Assembly (NCBI GenBank): GCA_012103315.1
Contig: WLWZ01000018.1
Span: forward strand, 1 to 64,000
Length of the DNA: 64,000 nucleotides
From: Alphaproteobacteria bacterium
GTDB lineage: Bacteria; Pseudomonadota; Alphaproteobacteria; MPNO01; UBA2964
Direction of reading: 5' to 3'
Made by a program: the position numbers and the translations under genes. Within the stretch, counting starts at the first letter, position 1. Every line of letters begins with the position of its first letter. A model generated the notes under the pieces. The model was not told the origin of the DNA. It made no database searches and saw only the letters and a list, made by a program, of their open reading frames with translations. Below are positions 26,841 to 36,267 of the stretch, piece after piece.

Positions 26841-27599
26841 TCAGGCCGCTTCGGTGTCTTCAAGGCCAAGCATCGCGTAACCATTCTTTTCAAGTTCAAG
26901 TGCCAGCTCCTTATCGCCAGATGCAGCGATCTTGCCGTCCGCGAGAACATGCACGAAATCTGGCACGATATAGCTAAGTAGACGCTGGTAATGCGTAATA
27001 ACGAGCGAGGACCTATCCGGCGCACGCAGGGCGTTTACACCATCCGCAACCGCTTTAAGCGCATCGATATCGAGGCCGGAGTCGGTTTCGTCGAGAACCG
27101 CAAGGCTCGGTTCCAGCAATGACATTTGCAGCACTTCATTGCGCTTCTTCTCGCCACCGGAGAACCCAACATTAACCGGTCGCTGCAACAGCTTGTCATC
27201 CATCTCCAATGACTTTGCCGTCGCGCGAACCAGTTTCAGAAAATCAACGGCCGAGATTTCTTCCTCACCACGATAACGTCGTATTGAATTAAGGGATGTC
27301 CGCAGAAAGTTCATGCTGGAGACCCCCGGAATTTCAACGGGATACTGGAACGCCAGAAAAATGCCTTCAGCAGCACGTTCATGAACTTCGAGCTCAAGCA
27401 GGTTTTTACCGTTATAAACGACCTCACCCTCAGTGACCTCGTAGCCCTCGCGACCAGACAGCACATAAGACAACGTGCTCTTTCCCGAGCCGTTAGGCCC
27501 CATGATGGCATGGACCTCGCCCGCACCGATCTCAAGATCAACGCCTTGCAGGATTTCCTTGCCGTGGACCGTGGCGTGGAGGTTCTTTATTGAAAGCAT
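26841..27599 (-). CDS. sufC: Fe-S cluster assembly ATPase SufC
   Basis: ABC-type ATPase of the SUF system, 252 residues. Walker A is GPNGSGKST, Q-loop AFQYPVEIPGV (a SufC hallmark), signature FSGGEKKRNE (the SufC variant of LSGGQ), Walker B LAVLDETDSGLD, and switch His in VITHYQRLL. It binds SufB and SufD and drives the structural change during cluster assembly. It starts at ATG 27599, 27 bases after the sufB stop. Confidence 0.97.
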   Translation of the reverse strand: MLSIKNLHATVHGKEILQGVDLEIGAGEVHAIMGPNGSGKSTLSYVLSGREGYEVTEGEVVYNGKNLLELEVHERAAEGIFLAFQYPVEIPGVSSMNFLRTSLNSIRRYRGEEEISAVDFLKLVRATAKSLEMDDKLLQRPVNVGFSGGEKKRNEVLQMSLLEPSLAVLDETDSGLDIDALKAVADGVNALRAPDRSSLVITHYQRLLSYIVPDFVHVLADGKIAASGDKELALELEKNGYAMLGLEDTEAA

Positions 27600-27626
27600 C
27601 TCTACTCTATTCCTTTAAACGCGCGC

Positions 27627-29081
27627 CTAACCGACGCTGCCTTCGAGGCTAACCTCTAAAAGTTTCTGTGCCTCGACCGCAAATTCCATCGGCAGCTCTT
27701 TCAAGACTTCCTTGCAGTACCCATTGACGATCAACGAAACCGCATCCTCCGCCGACAGCCCGCGCTGCATGACATAAAACATTTGATCTTCGCTGATCTT
27801 CGAGGTTGTCGCCTCGTGTTCTACCTGTGCTGAGGGATTACCGGTTTCAATATAGGGCACCGTATGAGCGCCACATTTATCACCGATCAGCAGCGAGTCA
27901 CATTGGGTAAAGTTCCGCGCACCATCAGCGCTCCCTAACACTTTCACTAGTCCGCGATAGGTGTTCTGCCCCTTACCCGCTGAAATTCCCTTCGAGATAA
28001 TTGTGCTCGACGTATTGCGACCGACATGGATCATTTTGGTTCCAGTATCGGCTTGCTGGCAGTTATTGGTCAGCGCAACCGAATAGAACTCACCCACCGA
28101 GTTATCACCTTCGAGAATGCAACTCGGGTATTTCCAAGTCACCGCAGAACCGGTTTCAACCTGAGTCCACGAGATCTTCGAATTGCGACCACGACAGGCG
28201 CCGCGCTTGGTTACGAAGTTGTAGATTCCGCCTTTGCCGTTCTCATCGCCGGGATACCAGTTCTGAACGGTTGAGTATTTAATTTCGGCGTCGTCATGGG
28301 CGATTAACTCAACAACCGCAGCATGCAGCTGGTTTTCATCCCGCATCGGCGCTGTACAGCCCTCGAGATAGCTAACATAGGAACCCTCATCAGCAATAAT
28401 CAGAGTTCGCTCGAATTGGCCGGTTTTTGCCGCATTGATCCTGAAATAAGTCGATAGTTCCATCGGACAGCGCACACCCTTCGGCACATACACGAATGTG
28501 CCATCGCTATAGACCGCGGAATTAAGCGTTGCGAAGAAATTATCCGACTGCGGAACAACAGTACCGAGATATTTGCGGACCAGCTCAGGATGATCTCTTA
28601 CCGCTTCGCTGATTGGGCAAAAGATGACGCCTACTTCTTCAAGCTTGTCTTTGAAGGTTGTTGCAACAGACACGCTGTCAAATACAGCATCAACCGCAAC
28701 ACCAGCGAGAGCTGCCCGTTCATGCAGTGGAATACCCAGCTTCTCATAGGTCTCCAGCAATGCGGGATCGACTTCATCGAGGCTCTTCGGCGCATCTTCA
28801 TCGGATTTGGGCGCCGCAAAGTAGTAAGCATCCTGATAATCAATTTCGGGATAATCAACCAACGCCCACTTCGGCTCATCCATGTCCAGCCACTGGCGAT
28901 AGGCATCAAGCCGCCATTCAAGCAACCAATCAGGTTCTTCTTTCTTGGCCGAAATAAACCGAACGATATCTTCGTTTAGTCCCTTAGGTGCGAACTCTGA
29001 CTCAATCTCGGTTACGAAACCGTATTTGTATTCGCTATCTTCGGCGAGCTGTTCAGCTGTCTGGGGAGCTACTTCTGCCAT
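27627..29081 (-). CDS. sufB: Fe-S cluster assembly scaffold subunit SufB
   Basis: SufB, 484 residues. It carries the family signatures [62 protein letters not shown] and the C-terminal [21 protein letters not shown]. The conserved Cys of [12 protein letters not shown] and the nearby GAHTVPYIE, where the nascent cluster forms with SufD, are present. The start is ATG 29081 with GGGAG seven bases upstream; a GTG at 29087 overlaps the regulator stop and is less likely. It is the first structural gene of the SUF operon, right after the Rrf2 regulator. Confidence 0.97.
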   Translation of the reverse strand: MAEVAPQTAEQLAEDSEYKYGFVTEIESEFAPKGLNEDIVRFISAKKEEPDWLLEWRLDAYRQWLDMDEPKWALVDYPEIDYQDAYYFAAPKSDEDAPKSLDEVDPALLETYEKLGIPLHERAALAGVAVDAVFDSVSVATTFKDKLEEVGVIFCPISEAVRDHPELVRKYLGTVVPQSDNFFATLNSAVYSDGTFVYVPKGVRCPMELSTYFRINAAKTGQFERTLIIADEGSYVSYLEGCTAPMRDENQLHAAVVELIAHDDAEIKYSTVQNWYPGDENGKGGIYNFVTKRGACRGRNSKISWTQVETGSAVTWKYPSCILEGDNSVGEFYSVALTNNCQQADTGTKMIHVGRNTSSTIISKGISAGKGQNTYRGLVKVLGSADGARNFTQCDSLLIGDKCGAHTVPYIETGNPSAQVEHEATTSKISEDQMFYVMQRGLSAEDAVSLIVNGYCKEVLKELPMEFAVEAQKLLEVSLEGSVG

Positions 29082-29083
29082 TT

Positions 29084-29554
29084 TCACTCTCCCGCCGCTG
29101 CTGCGTTAGCCGCAGGCTCATAAGGCCGGTGCGGTACAAACGGCGCCATCTGAGGCGTCATATCTGCCAAAGTGACATCACGAAGAGCGCCAATTACCGC
29201 ATCATTGATTTTGCGCCAGTTGGTTCGTGTTGGGCATAGCGCCTCGATATCGCAAACGCCGTCCTCTTCATCGACCGTACAATCGGTCAGCGCGATTGGC
29301 CCGTCGACCGCCGCAATAATTTCCGTCACCGGAATATCGGTGGCTGAACGGACCAAGGCATAACCACCCTTGGCACCACGTTGCGACTCAACCAGGCCAG
29401 CCTGAACCAATTGTTTCATGGTTTTGGCCACGGTCGGCACCGGAAGCCCTGTGACCAACGCCAAATCAGGTGCCTGCATCAAAGAAGACGGGCGACCGGC
29501 AAGTTGGGTCATGAGCACGATTGAATAATCAGCAAGACGGCTAAGCTTTATCAA
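29084..29554 (-). CDS. Rrf2-family SUF operon regulator
   Basis: DNA-binding regulator of the Rrf2 family, SUF-regulator type, 156 residues. The N-terminal winged helix ([17 protein letters not shown]; recognition region [20 protein letters not shown]) is followed by the RGAKGGYAL wing. Three cysteines at 92, 101 and 107 probably bind a 2Fe-2S or 4Fe-4S cluster, as in IscR, so it should report cellular Fe-S status. It starts at TTG 29554 with GAGGG seven bases upstream; no earlier ATG exists. It is the first gene of the SUF transcript and probably autorepresses through the site at 29607-29619. Confidence 0.93.
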   Translation of the reverse strand: MIKLSRLADYSIVLMTQLAGRPSSLMQAPDLALVTGLPVPTVAKTMKQLVQAGLVESQRGAKGGYALVRSATDIPVTEIIAAVDGPIALTDCTVDEEDGVCDIEALCPTRTNWRKINDAVIGALRDVTLADMTPQMAPFVPHRPYEPAANAAAAGE

Positions 29555-29600
29555 AGGGTTATCCCTCTTTTCCTGTAATCAGGACCAAATTGGTACTGGT

Positions 29601-29625
29601 ATATAGGACTGTTTTAGTCTGAAAG
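29601..29625 (-). promoter_or_regulatory. IscR/Rrf2-type operator and promoter of the SUF operon
   Basis: On the minus strand GACTAAAACAGTC (29607-29619) fits the IscR type-1 core GACTRWWWYAGTC exactly. It is followed at once by TATATA, a likely -10 element, about 50 bases before the regulator start. A cluster-loaded Rrf2 protein bound here would block RNA polymerase. Confidence 0.75.
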
Positions 29626-29687
29626 GGAAAATAAGGATTATGGCTACGAAGTCAACAGGCGGTAACCCATTGAAATAACCGAGTTAC

Positions 29688-31289
29688 TCAATGAAAGTCG
29701 CGTTGACGCCGCAGAATTTGACCAGCCAAAGCACCAGTATGGTCACCTCCCTGCAATGTTGCCACACCATTGACCAAAACCGTGTCGATACCAGCGGCAA
29801 ATTGGTGCGGATCATCATAAGTCGCGCGCTCTGCAATCGTCTCGGGATCAAAGATCGTAATATCAGCGCGAAATCCTTCTTTAATAACACCGCGGTCCTT
29901 GAGCCCTAACGCCTTAGCCGACGCACCTGTCATCTTGTGAACAGCATCCTGTAACGGCAACAGTCCTAAATCGCGGCTGTAATGGCCCAAAACCTTGGCA
30001 AAGGTGCCGTAAAAGCGCGGATGAGGCCGCCCCTGCCCCGTGGTTCCTTCTGGTGCGACTGAATTTCCATCAGAGCCAATCATGACCTCGGGATCTCGAA
30101 CAAAATCCTGAACATCCTCTTCAGAAATGGAATCCACCAAAACGCGGGTCTGACCATGATCTTCAACAATATAATCCATTGCCATATCGAATTGATCGAT
30201 CCCACGCTCTTCTGCAAGGTTTGCAATCGTCCGCCCGGCAAATTGCGGCAAGTCGGGTGAGATTGAAATCCGCACAGCATCCCAAGACGGGATGCGACCG
30301 AAGTTATTCAGCCCTTCAGCGTCAACTTCCTTGCGTAGCCTGGCACGCGACTCTGGATCAGCAAGCCGCGCCAAGGTTCCGTCGATGCCACCTTCCTGCA
30401 GCCACGCCGGCATCAGATTACGCAGTGGATTACTAGCGGCAGTATAGGGATAGATATCGCAATCAATATTGACGCCACGTCCGCGCGCTTCGGCGAACAA
30501 ATCCATTGCCTTGCGGGCACCGCCCCAATTATCGAGACCCGACAACTTCATATGCACGATCTGCACGTGAACCCCCACCTGCTCGGCAAATTCCATGGTT
30601 TCTTCGACAGCATCGAAGACCGTATTACCCTCATTACGTAGATGTGTGAAATAACGCGCGCCTTGTGATTCCAGTAGTCTGCCCAGCGCTACCAGTTCTT
30701 CCGTTTCCGAGAATGACCCCGGCGCGGTGAAGAGCCCCGACGACATGCCGAGAGCACCCGCCGCCAACGCTTCAGTCAGCAGTCGTTTCATATGATCCAA
30801 CTCGTTTGGTGTCGGCGGACGGTCCTCCATCCCCATCGCCATCAAACGCAACGTGTTGTGCCCCACCAGATGAACGGCATTCACAGACAATGACGGATAG
30901 CTGTCGAGGTAATCTCTAAAGTTGGTTTCGCGAAAGCTAAGCCACGGGGCGCTCGGGCTTAGATATTCGGCAAGCGCATCGACCTTATCCGGCAGCGCTG
31001 GCGCACAGGAATAGCCGCAATGACCGATAACTTCGGTCGTGACGCCCTGACGAATTTTACTCTCGGCCTGCGGCATCAATGGCAACGTCCAGTCGGAATG
31101 GGTTTTAATGTCAATGAATCCCGGCGCGACGACTTTACCTGCAGCATCGACCGTTTCAGCCATGCCAGTCGCGATATCGGTTCCGATTTCGACGATACGA
31201 CCATCTTCAATGGCAACATCCGCCCGGATCGGTTCTGCCCGCGTGCCATCAATGACAGTACCGTTTCTTATGACGATGGGGTTGGACAT
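29688..31289 (-). CDS. N-acyl-D-amino acid deacylase-type amidohydrolase
   Basis: A 533-residue amidohydrolase-superfamily protein of the D-aminoacylase group, which hydrolyses N-acyl groups from D-amino acids or related amides. The family metal ligands are mostly visible: Cys in VIGHCGYSCAP, His in YFTHLRNEG, His in VQIVHMKLSG, and the catalytic Asp in MIGSDGNSV. The first metal motif, usually HxH, reads DIKTHSD, so its first His is replaced by Lys. The tight single-zinc site does not need that residue. It starts at ATG 31289, nine bases after the oxygenase reductase gene, so it is the last gene of the oxygenase transcript and may process its product. Confidence 0.85.
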   Translation of the reverse strand: MSNPIVIRNGTVIDGTRAEPIRADVAIEDGRIVEIGTDIATGMAETVDAAGKVVAPGFIDIKTHSDWTLPLMPQAESKIRQGVTTEVIGHCGYSCAPALPDKVDALAEYLSPSAPWLSFRETNFRDYLDSYPSLSVNAVHLVGHNTLRLMAMGMEDRPPTPNELDHMKRLLTEALAAGALGMSSGLFTAPGSFSETEELVALGRLLESQGARYFTHLRNEGNTVFDAVEETMEFAEQVGVHVQIVHMKLSGLDNWGGARKAMDLFAEARGRGVNIDCDIYPYTAASNPLRNLMPAWLQEGGIDGTLARLADPESRARLRKEVDAEGLNNFGRIPSWDAVRISISPDLPQFAGRTIANLAEERGIDQFDMAMDYIVEDHGQTRVLVDSISEEDVQDFVRDPEVMIGSDGNSVAPEGTTGQGRPHPRFYGTFAKVLGHYSRDLGLLPLQDAVHKMTGASAKALGLKDRGVIKEGFRADITIFDPETIAERATYDDPHQFAAGIDTVLVNGVATLQGGDHTGALAGQILRRQRDFH

Positions 31290-31297
31290 TGTTTTTC

Positions 31298-32320
31298 CTA
31301 ACTCGGTAAGAACTTCTCAGCATGGACCAGCTTGTCGTCTATGCCTTTATCAGCGAGCCAGCTTTCAGCAGCCTCGATCATCGGCGGTGGACCGCAAAGA
31401 TAAATATCAACGCCATCTGCAATAAGTTCATCACGCAACAAAGCGGTCACGTGGCCAGTTTCACCCTGCCAACCATCATTGCCTTCGACAACGGCAATCT
31501 CGGTGGTCAGCGATACTCCCTTTGTTTTGTAGGCTTCGATAACATCAAGGTGGAACAACTCTTCCGGGTCATTGGCTCCTACTAACAAATGTACAGGCCG
31601 TGATGTCGCGCCGCTTTCAACCATATGATCGAGCATCGACAACATCGGTGCTAATCCCGTGCCGCCAGCCACCATCAAGATAGGCCGCTCCGGATTCCGG
31701 AGATAGAAATGACCAAACGGACCGGTCATGGTTATCTGATCTCCAGTCTGAGCGCGATCGCGCACATAATCGCTCATCGCGCCTTGTTCGAGCACCTTGA
31801 TAAAGAAGCTATATATATCGGTTTCATGGGGCGGATTGGCGAAGGAGTACGAACGTTTCTCATCTGTCTCCGGCACCGACAGATGAACATATTGCCCGGG
31901 CATAAAACCCGGGGCTTCACCTTCTAGGTCCACGATCTCAACATCCAACCGTTGCACCGTTGAAGAAACGCTCTCAACGGCAACTACCTTGCAAGCCCAG
32001 CTTTGCGGTTCTGACTTCATCGCCAATCGGGATTCATACGGTAGTTCTATGACGCAGTCAGATCGCACATGCATCTGACAGGTCAGGACCTCCCGCTGCG
32101 CCGCCTCTTCCTCGGAAAGCGCCTCTTCGGAAACGTCGTCGAGATCGTACTCTCCTTCAACGCACAACCCTTTACAGGTCGCGCAGGCACCTTCGAGACA
32201 ATCCGTCAGAATGCGGATCTTGTTCCGAAGGCAGGCCATATAGAGGGTGTCATTTTCGTCGGCGAGGATGTTTTCGCTTCGACCATCCTCAAACACCAGG
32301 GTGACGTTGTATTTACTCAT
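31298..32320 (-). CDS. Ring-hydroxylating oxygenase reductase (2Fe-2S ferredoxin + FAD/NAD domains)
   Basis: Electron-transfer reductase of the BenC/class IB type, 340 residues. The N-terminal plant-type 2Fe-2S domain has Cys41, Cys46, Cys49 and Cys81 (DCLEGACATCKG and LTCQMHV). The FAD domain contains the isoalloxazine-binding RSYSFANPP. The NAD(P)H domain contains MVAGGTGLAPMLSML and ends in VDIYLCGPPPMIEAA. It passes electrons from NADH to the Rieske centre of the oxygenase encoded at 33388-35249. It is the only such reductase in the window, so the second oxygenase at 59655 may depend on it or on one elsewhere. Confidence 0.93.
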   Translation of the reverse strand: MSKYNVTLVFEDGRSENILADENDTLYMACLRNKIRILTDCLEGACATCKGLCVEGEYDLDDVSEEALSEEEAAQREVLTCQMHVRSDCVIELPYESRLAMKSEPQSWACKVVAVESVSSTVQRLDVEIVDLEGEAPGFMPGQYVHLSVPETDEKRSYSFANPPHETDIYSFFIKVLEQGAMSDYVRDRAQTGDQITMTGPFGHFYLRNPERPILMVAGGTGLAPMLSMLDHMVESGATSRPVHLLVGANDPEELFHLDVIEAYKTKGVSLTTEIAVVEGNDGWQGETGHVTALLRDELIADGVDIYLCGPPPMIEAAESWLADKGIDDKLVHAEKFLPS

Positions 32321-32344
32321 GCTTTTTGGGTACTACGGATTGTA

Positions 32345-33376
32345 TCAGGGCACAATAAGCGGCTTGAGCGCTTTTCCTTCGCGGATCAATTCAAAGCCGG
32401 ACGGACCCTCTTTTATCGACAGTGAGTGACTATGGATCGGACCGAGATCGACCGCACCGGTGGATACGAGTTCTGACGCCACATGCCAGCTATCCCATAT
32501 CCGGCGACCATGAATGTTCTGCATTTCGGGGCATTTCAAAAGCCACTGGGTAAAATCGACCGGAATAGCTGTCGGCGGCGCGCCAACCAGTCGGAAATCA
32601 CCGCCTTTGGACAGTGCTTGGAAACAAGCGTTAAAACCGGGCTCGGAACCTGAATATTCAATCGCGACATCAACACCTGCACCGCCGGTCATATCAGACA
32701 CGATAGCCTGCAGATCTTCTTCAGCAGCATTTACGGCACGATCTGCCCCCATCTGTTCCGCCATTGCGAGACGAAGAGGATTGATATCACAGGCAACGAT
32801 GCGCGTGGCACCCAATGCCCGCGCCGTTGCGACATTCATCATGCCGATAGGACCACAGCCGTTAATCAATACGGTCTTGCCAGCAACCCCGGACCCAGCA
32901 AGCGTAGCGTGGACGGATATACCAAACGGTTCCATCATCGCCGCGACTTCTTTCGGGAGGTCAGCAGGGTTTTTCCAGGCAATCTGCGACGGCACGGTGA
33001 CATATTCTGCAAATCCACCGTCGAAGTTAATGCCAGGGTAAGTGGTATTTACGCAGAGATGCGCATTCCCCAAACGACATTGTCGGCAAATCCCGCAATA
33101 GACGTGACTTTCGAGGCTGACATAGTCGCCAACCTCCACATTCATCACGCCGTCTCCAATCTTTTCAACATAACCACAGGCTTCATGGCCGAGCACGCGA
33201 GGTAGTTCCAGCCGGCGCGCCATGCGCGGTGCCCAGTAGTAAATCTGCATGTCGGTGCCGCAGATACCGGCGGCGGCAACCTTTATCAGTATCTCGCCGG
33301 CGTCAGGGTCTCGCGGATCGCGCTCTTCGACTGCGATGCCGCCTTCGCCTTCCTGAACTTTACAGACTGCTAACAT
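32345..33376 (-). CDS. Zinc-dependent alcohol dehydrogenase (MDR family)
   Basis: A 343-residue medium-chain dehydrogenase. The catalytic zinc ligands are Cys in GICGTDMQIY and His-Glu in GHEACGYVE. The structural zinc site is the four-cysteine lobe CGICRQCRLGNAHLC. The Rossmann motif is NGCGPIGMM, followed by an acidic residue in VACDINPLRL, which argues for NAD. Lying between the oxygenase beta subunit and its reductase, it is placed to oxidise the cis-diol or alcohol made by that oxygenase, a role normally held by an SDR (BenD). The start is ATG 33376. Confidence 0.9.
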   Translation of the reverse strand: MLAVCKVQEGEGGIAVEERDPRDPDAGEILIKVAAAGICGTDMQIYYWAPRMARRLELPRVLGHEACGYVEKIGDGVMNVEVGDYVSLESHVYCGICRQCRLGNAHLCVNTTYPGINFDGGFAEYVTVPSQIAWKNPADLPKEVAAMMEPFGISVHATLAGSGVAGKTVLINGCGPIGMMNVATARALGATRIVACDINPLRLAMAEQMGADRAVNAAEEDLQAIVSDMTGGAGVDVAIEYSGSEPGFNACFQALSKGGDFRLVGAPPTAIPVDFTQWLLKCPEMQNIHGRRIWDSWHVASELVSTGAVDLGPIHSHSLSIKEGPSGFELIREGKALKPLIVP

Positions 33377-33387
33377 CAACTATCGCC

Positions 33388-33885
33388 CTACAGATGATAA
33401 ATATCGACGGGGCCTTCGAGCTTGTCGTCAATCAAAGTGATCTTCTTCAGAACGATTTTGAGGCCGGCTTCAGTTTTGCGGAACTTAAAGTCATAAAGAC
33501 TCGCGCGAGTTTGGCCGCCATGTTTTCCAAAGGAATGGACTAGACAATTCGCTGTCGCAGAAATTTCATCGTCCGCAACACCCGCAACCAAAATATTGCT
33601 GACGATGTGGACCGTCCGATCCAGCGGCAAGGAAGCGTAAGAATCGCGGGATTCAATCCGAAATACCCGATCTTCAATGCCGCCACGATTACGGAAATAC
33701 ATCAAATTAAGCTGGGTCTCCGGATCGCTAACAGTGCGTTCTTCGTCTGCCCAGCTTGGCACCCAATAAACAGCATCTTCAGCAAATAGATCGATCCAGT
33801 CGTCCCACTCGCGGCGATCCAGCAGCGTCGTTTCCCAATTAATAAGTTCAGCGACGTCGCGCTTTAAGTCTGTATCGATATCCAT
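33388..33885 (-). CDS. Ring-hydroxylating dioxygenase beta subunit
   Basis: Small structural subunit of a Rieske non-haem iron oxygenase, 165 residues, SnoaL/NTF2-like fold of the BenB/AntB type. Visible family patterns: LINWETTLLDRREWDDWIDLF, EDAVYWVPSW, and the C-terminal KTEAGLKIVLKKITLIDD. It has no redox cofactor and stabilises the alpha3beta3 hexamer. It starts at ATG 33885, 35 bases after the alpha gene, in the same transcript. Confidence 0.92.
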   Translation of the reverse strand: MDIDTDLKRDVAELINWETTLLDRREWDDWIDLFAEDAVYWVPSWADEERTVSDPETQLNLMYFRNRGGIEDRVFRIESRDSYASLPLDRTVHIVSNILVAGVADDEISATANCLVHSFGKHGGQTRASLYDFKFRKTEAGLKIVLKKITLIDDKLEGPVDIYHL

Positions 33886-33920
33886 TAATCGCTGTTCTTT
33901 TTATTTATTTTTTCCGTTAC

Positions 33921-35249
33921 TTAATCTTGGTCGAGCATCATGTCGCGCCAGCGACGATAGAAACCAAAAAACAAAGTCTCGTTTTCCCAACTCTCGCTAC
34001 TCGACACCGGGTCAAACCCAACGGCCTTGGCACCTTCATCAGCGCCATGGGTCATCGTCTGAATACCCCGATTGAAGTCGCTCCATTGCGCCTGACTGGC
34101 GAAGCTACCCGCCATGGTATCTTCAAGCGCGGCCATATCGTCGGACGTCGCCATCCCCGCGGTGAGATAAAAATCTTCAAACTTTCGCAACCGTGCTGCG
34201 CGTGCTTCCGCATCCTCACCCACCGGCGCAATGCAATAGACGGTTACCTCCGCACGATCCGCAGAAATCGGTTTCACGTAGCGGATTTGTGTCGAAGGGT
34301 TGTCCATCAGCATGACGTTTGGAAAGAGCGCGAGGTTTCGGCCCTTTTCCAAAATCCATTCGACATGTGCTTCAGGGAGATTGGCTTCAAGCCATTCCTT
34401 CTTTTTGAAAATCGGTCGGCGTTCAGGCGTCGTATGCTGTGCCCAGATCGACATATGCCCATTTCCCAAATCATAAGCCCCTGAGGGCACGATCCCAACG
34501 AGTCGTCCTCCTTCGGTTTGCTTCAATCCTTTGAGGCTCTCTCGCTCTTCACGATTGCGAACCGTAGAGGCAAACACCCGATGAACTGTCGAGACGTGAT
34601 AGCCATCGACACTGTTCTCAAGCTGCATCTTCCAATTACCGCGAATTACATAGGTCGAGCTGCCGGGAACAATCTCCAGACCTTCCGGAGATTGTTCAAC
34701 CATCAGATCTATCCAGGTCGCCGCAGCACCCAAATATTCTTCAATCGGCTCCACATCATCAACCAAACAACCAAAAACAAATCCACGATAGTTTGCAAGT
34801 TTGGCAATCGGATTTAGGTCATATTGCGAGCGGTCGAAACCGTCTTCGCCGAAACCTTCTTTTTCGTTTTTGATCCGAACACAACGGCCGTCACAACTAT
34901 AGGACCAGCCGTGGAAACGACATGTCAGCGTTGCTGCTTTACCCTGTTTCTTGGGCGTCAGCAGGGCTCCACGATGGGAACAAACATTGATAAAGCCGGA
35001 TAGGCTGTCGTCTTTCTGGCGTACGACGACAACAGGATGACGTCCGATATCTGTCGCAAAATAACAGTTGGCCTCAGGCACCTGGCTTTCATGGCACAGA
35101 TAGACCCAACCTTTTTCAAAAATGCGTTCGATTTCCGCTTCGAAAATCTCCTGGTCGGTATAGACTGAACGGTCTACCCGAAAGACACCTTCATCAACAC
35201 GGTCATCAACCAGCGCCTCTAACCCGTTCTTCTGAAACGATCCATCCAT
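33921..35249 (-). CDS. Ring-hydroxylating dioxygenase alpha subunit (BenA/AntA-like)
   Basis: Catalytic subunit, 442 residues. The Rieske 2Fe-2S ligands are Cys90, His92, Cys110 and His113 (CSHRG and CRFHGW). The mononuclear iron site has the bridging Asp215 and ligands His218 and His223 (VDGYHVSTVH). The size, the beta partner and the class IB reductase resemble benzoate/anthranilate dioxygenases, so an aromatic carboxylate is the natural guess for substrate, without proof. It is first gene of a five-gene minus-strand run (alpha, beta, dehydrogenase, reductase, amidohydrolase). It starts at ATG 35249, divergent from the EthD-like gene at 35471. Confidence 0.93.
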   Translation of the reverse strand: MDGSFQKNGLEALVDDRVDEGVFRVDRSVYTDQEIFEAEIERIFEKGWVYLCHESQVPEANCYFATDIGRHPVVVVRQKDDSLSGFINVCSHRGALLTPKKQGKAATLTCRFHGWSYSCDGRCVRIKNEKEGFGEDGFDRSQYDLNPIAKLANYRGFVFGCLVDDVEPIEEYLGAAATWIDLMVEQSPEGLEIVPGSSTYVIRGNWKMQLENSVDGYHVSTVHRVFASTVRNREERESLKGLKQTEGGRLVGIVPSGAYDLGNGHMSIWAQHTTPERRPIFKKKEWLEANLPEAHVEWILEKGRNLALFPNVMLMDNPSTQIRYVKPISADRAEVTVYCIAPVGEDAEARAARLRKFEDFYLTAGMATSDDMAALEDTMAGSFASQAQWSDFNRGIQTMTHGADEGAKAVGFDPVSSSESWENETLFFGFYRRWRDMMLDQD

Positions 35250-35386
35250 CCCGGCTTAACCCTGACCTAAGAAATCAACAATCTGCTATCCAATATACAT
35301 CGAACAAACGTATAGCGCGGCCCGCCATGTAGGGAAACATCATTCAGCGCGAGTTGCCGCCGACCAACACAAATTTAATGTGCCCT

Positions 35387-35415
35387 TTGCAGAATTCGAA
35401 ACATGGTGCAATATT
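35387..35415 (+). promoter_or_regulatory. Possible sigma-70 promoter for the EthD-like gene
   Basis: TTGCAG and AATATT are separated by 17 bases in the 220-base divergent gap, about 55 bases before the TTG start at 35471. This is a consensus match by eye only. Confidence 0.3.
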
Positions 35416-35470
35416 ACCGGGTAAAGATCATGATAGACATCCAAACCATTGATAATAAAGGAGACAGGCG

Positions 35471-36148
35471 TTGAAGGGCGCCACGATTTTATTTACCGAA
35501 ATGTCCCCCGACGAAGATTGGGAAGACGATTTTAATCACTGGTATGATACGCATCACATCCCTGCCCGCACTCAGGTTGAAGGATTTATCAGTGCCCAGA
35601 GATACCGGGACCCTGACAGGCCAACCTATCTCGCTGTTTATGAAATAGCATCGGAAGAGGTTTTGGAGAGCGTTCCCTACCAGAAAGTTCGGGCACAACC
35701 GAACGCGCAAACAGCGTGGATGCTGTCCAATGTCCAGAATTACAGCCGTTATATTGGCAATGAGATAAGTGACACGCGACAGGATGGCGTTACGGACGAT
35801 GTTCTCGACGAAGCGTTTGTCTATGCCGTTTTCTTTAGTGTCCCTGATGAACGCGCCGAAGAATTCAACAAATGGTACGAAGAAGAGCATAGTCAAATGC
35901 TTCTGAAATGCCCCGAATGGAAAGCGGTACGGCGATTTGAAATCACCGACGGAGACCCGCAGCCATGGACCCATCTAGCGCTTCACTACCTTTCAGATGC
36001 CGATGCAGCTCTTTCCTCAGCTGAACGTAAAGCCGCACGTGACACAGATTGGCGGAAGAAACTGGCAGAAGAAGCATGGTTTCAGGGCAGCAATCATGTT
36101 TACGAAGCAGTCGGCTATCGGTTTATGAGTGAGGACGACGACTCCTAG
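35471..36148 (+). CDS. EthD/dabb-like protein with two ferredoxin-fold repeats, paralogue 1
   Basis: A 225-residue protein built of two similar halves, each with the pattern F-x-x-WYD/E-x-x-H (DFNHWYDTHHIP near residue 25; EFNKWYEEEHSQ near 140). This resembles tandem EthD/dimeric alpha-beta barrel domains. EthD-type proteins are small cytosolic accessory or lyase-like enzymes in catabolic clusters, but their reaction here is unknown. The start is TTG 35471 with AAGGAG seven bases upstream. It aligns along its full length with the protein encoded at 38320-38997. It is divergent from the oxygenase operon and is followed by a PPIase gene. Confidence 0.75.
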   Translation: MKGATILFTEMSPDEDWEDDFNHWYDTHHIPARTQVEGFISAQRYRDPDRPTYLAVYEIASEEVLESVPYQKVRAQPNAQTAWMLSNVQNYSRYIGNEISDTRQDGVTDDVLDEAFVYAVFFSVPDERAEEFNKWYEEEHSQMLLKCPEWKAVRRFEITDGDPQPWTHLALHYLSDADAALSSAERKAARDTDWRKKLAEEAWFQGSNHVYEAVGYRFMSEDDDS

Positions 36149-36267
36149 GCTTTTGAGCTGTAGCTCTACACATTCGGGTTACTGCTAATGGGAAACTATT
36201 GGCAGCTTCATTCGCTTCTGCGACACTAAGAGAAATCAATTGTCCTCAACTAGCTGGAGTGTGCGCT

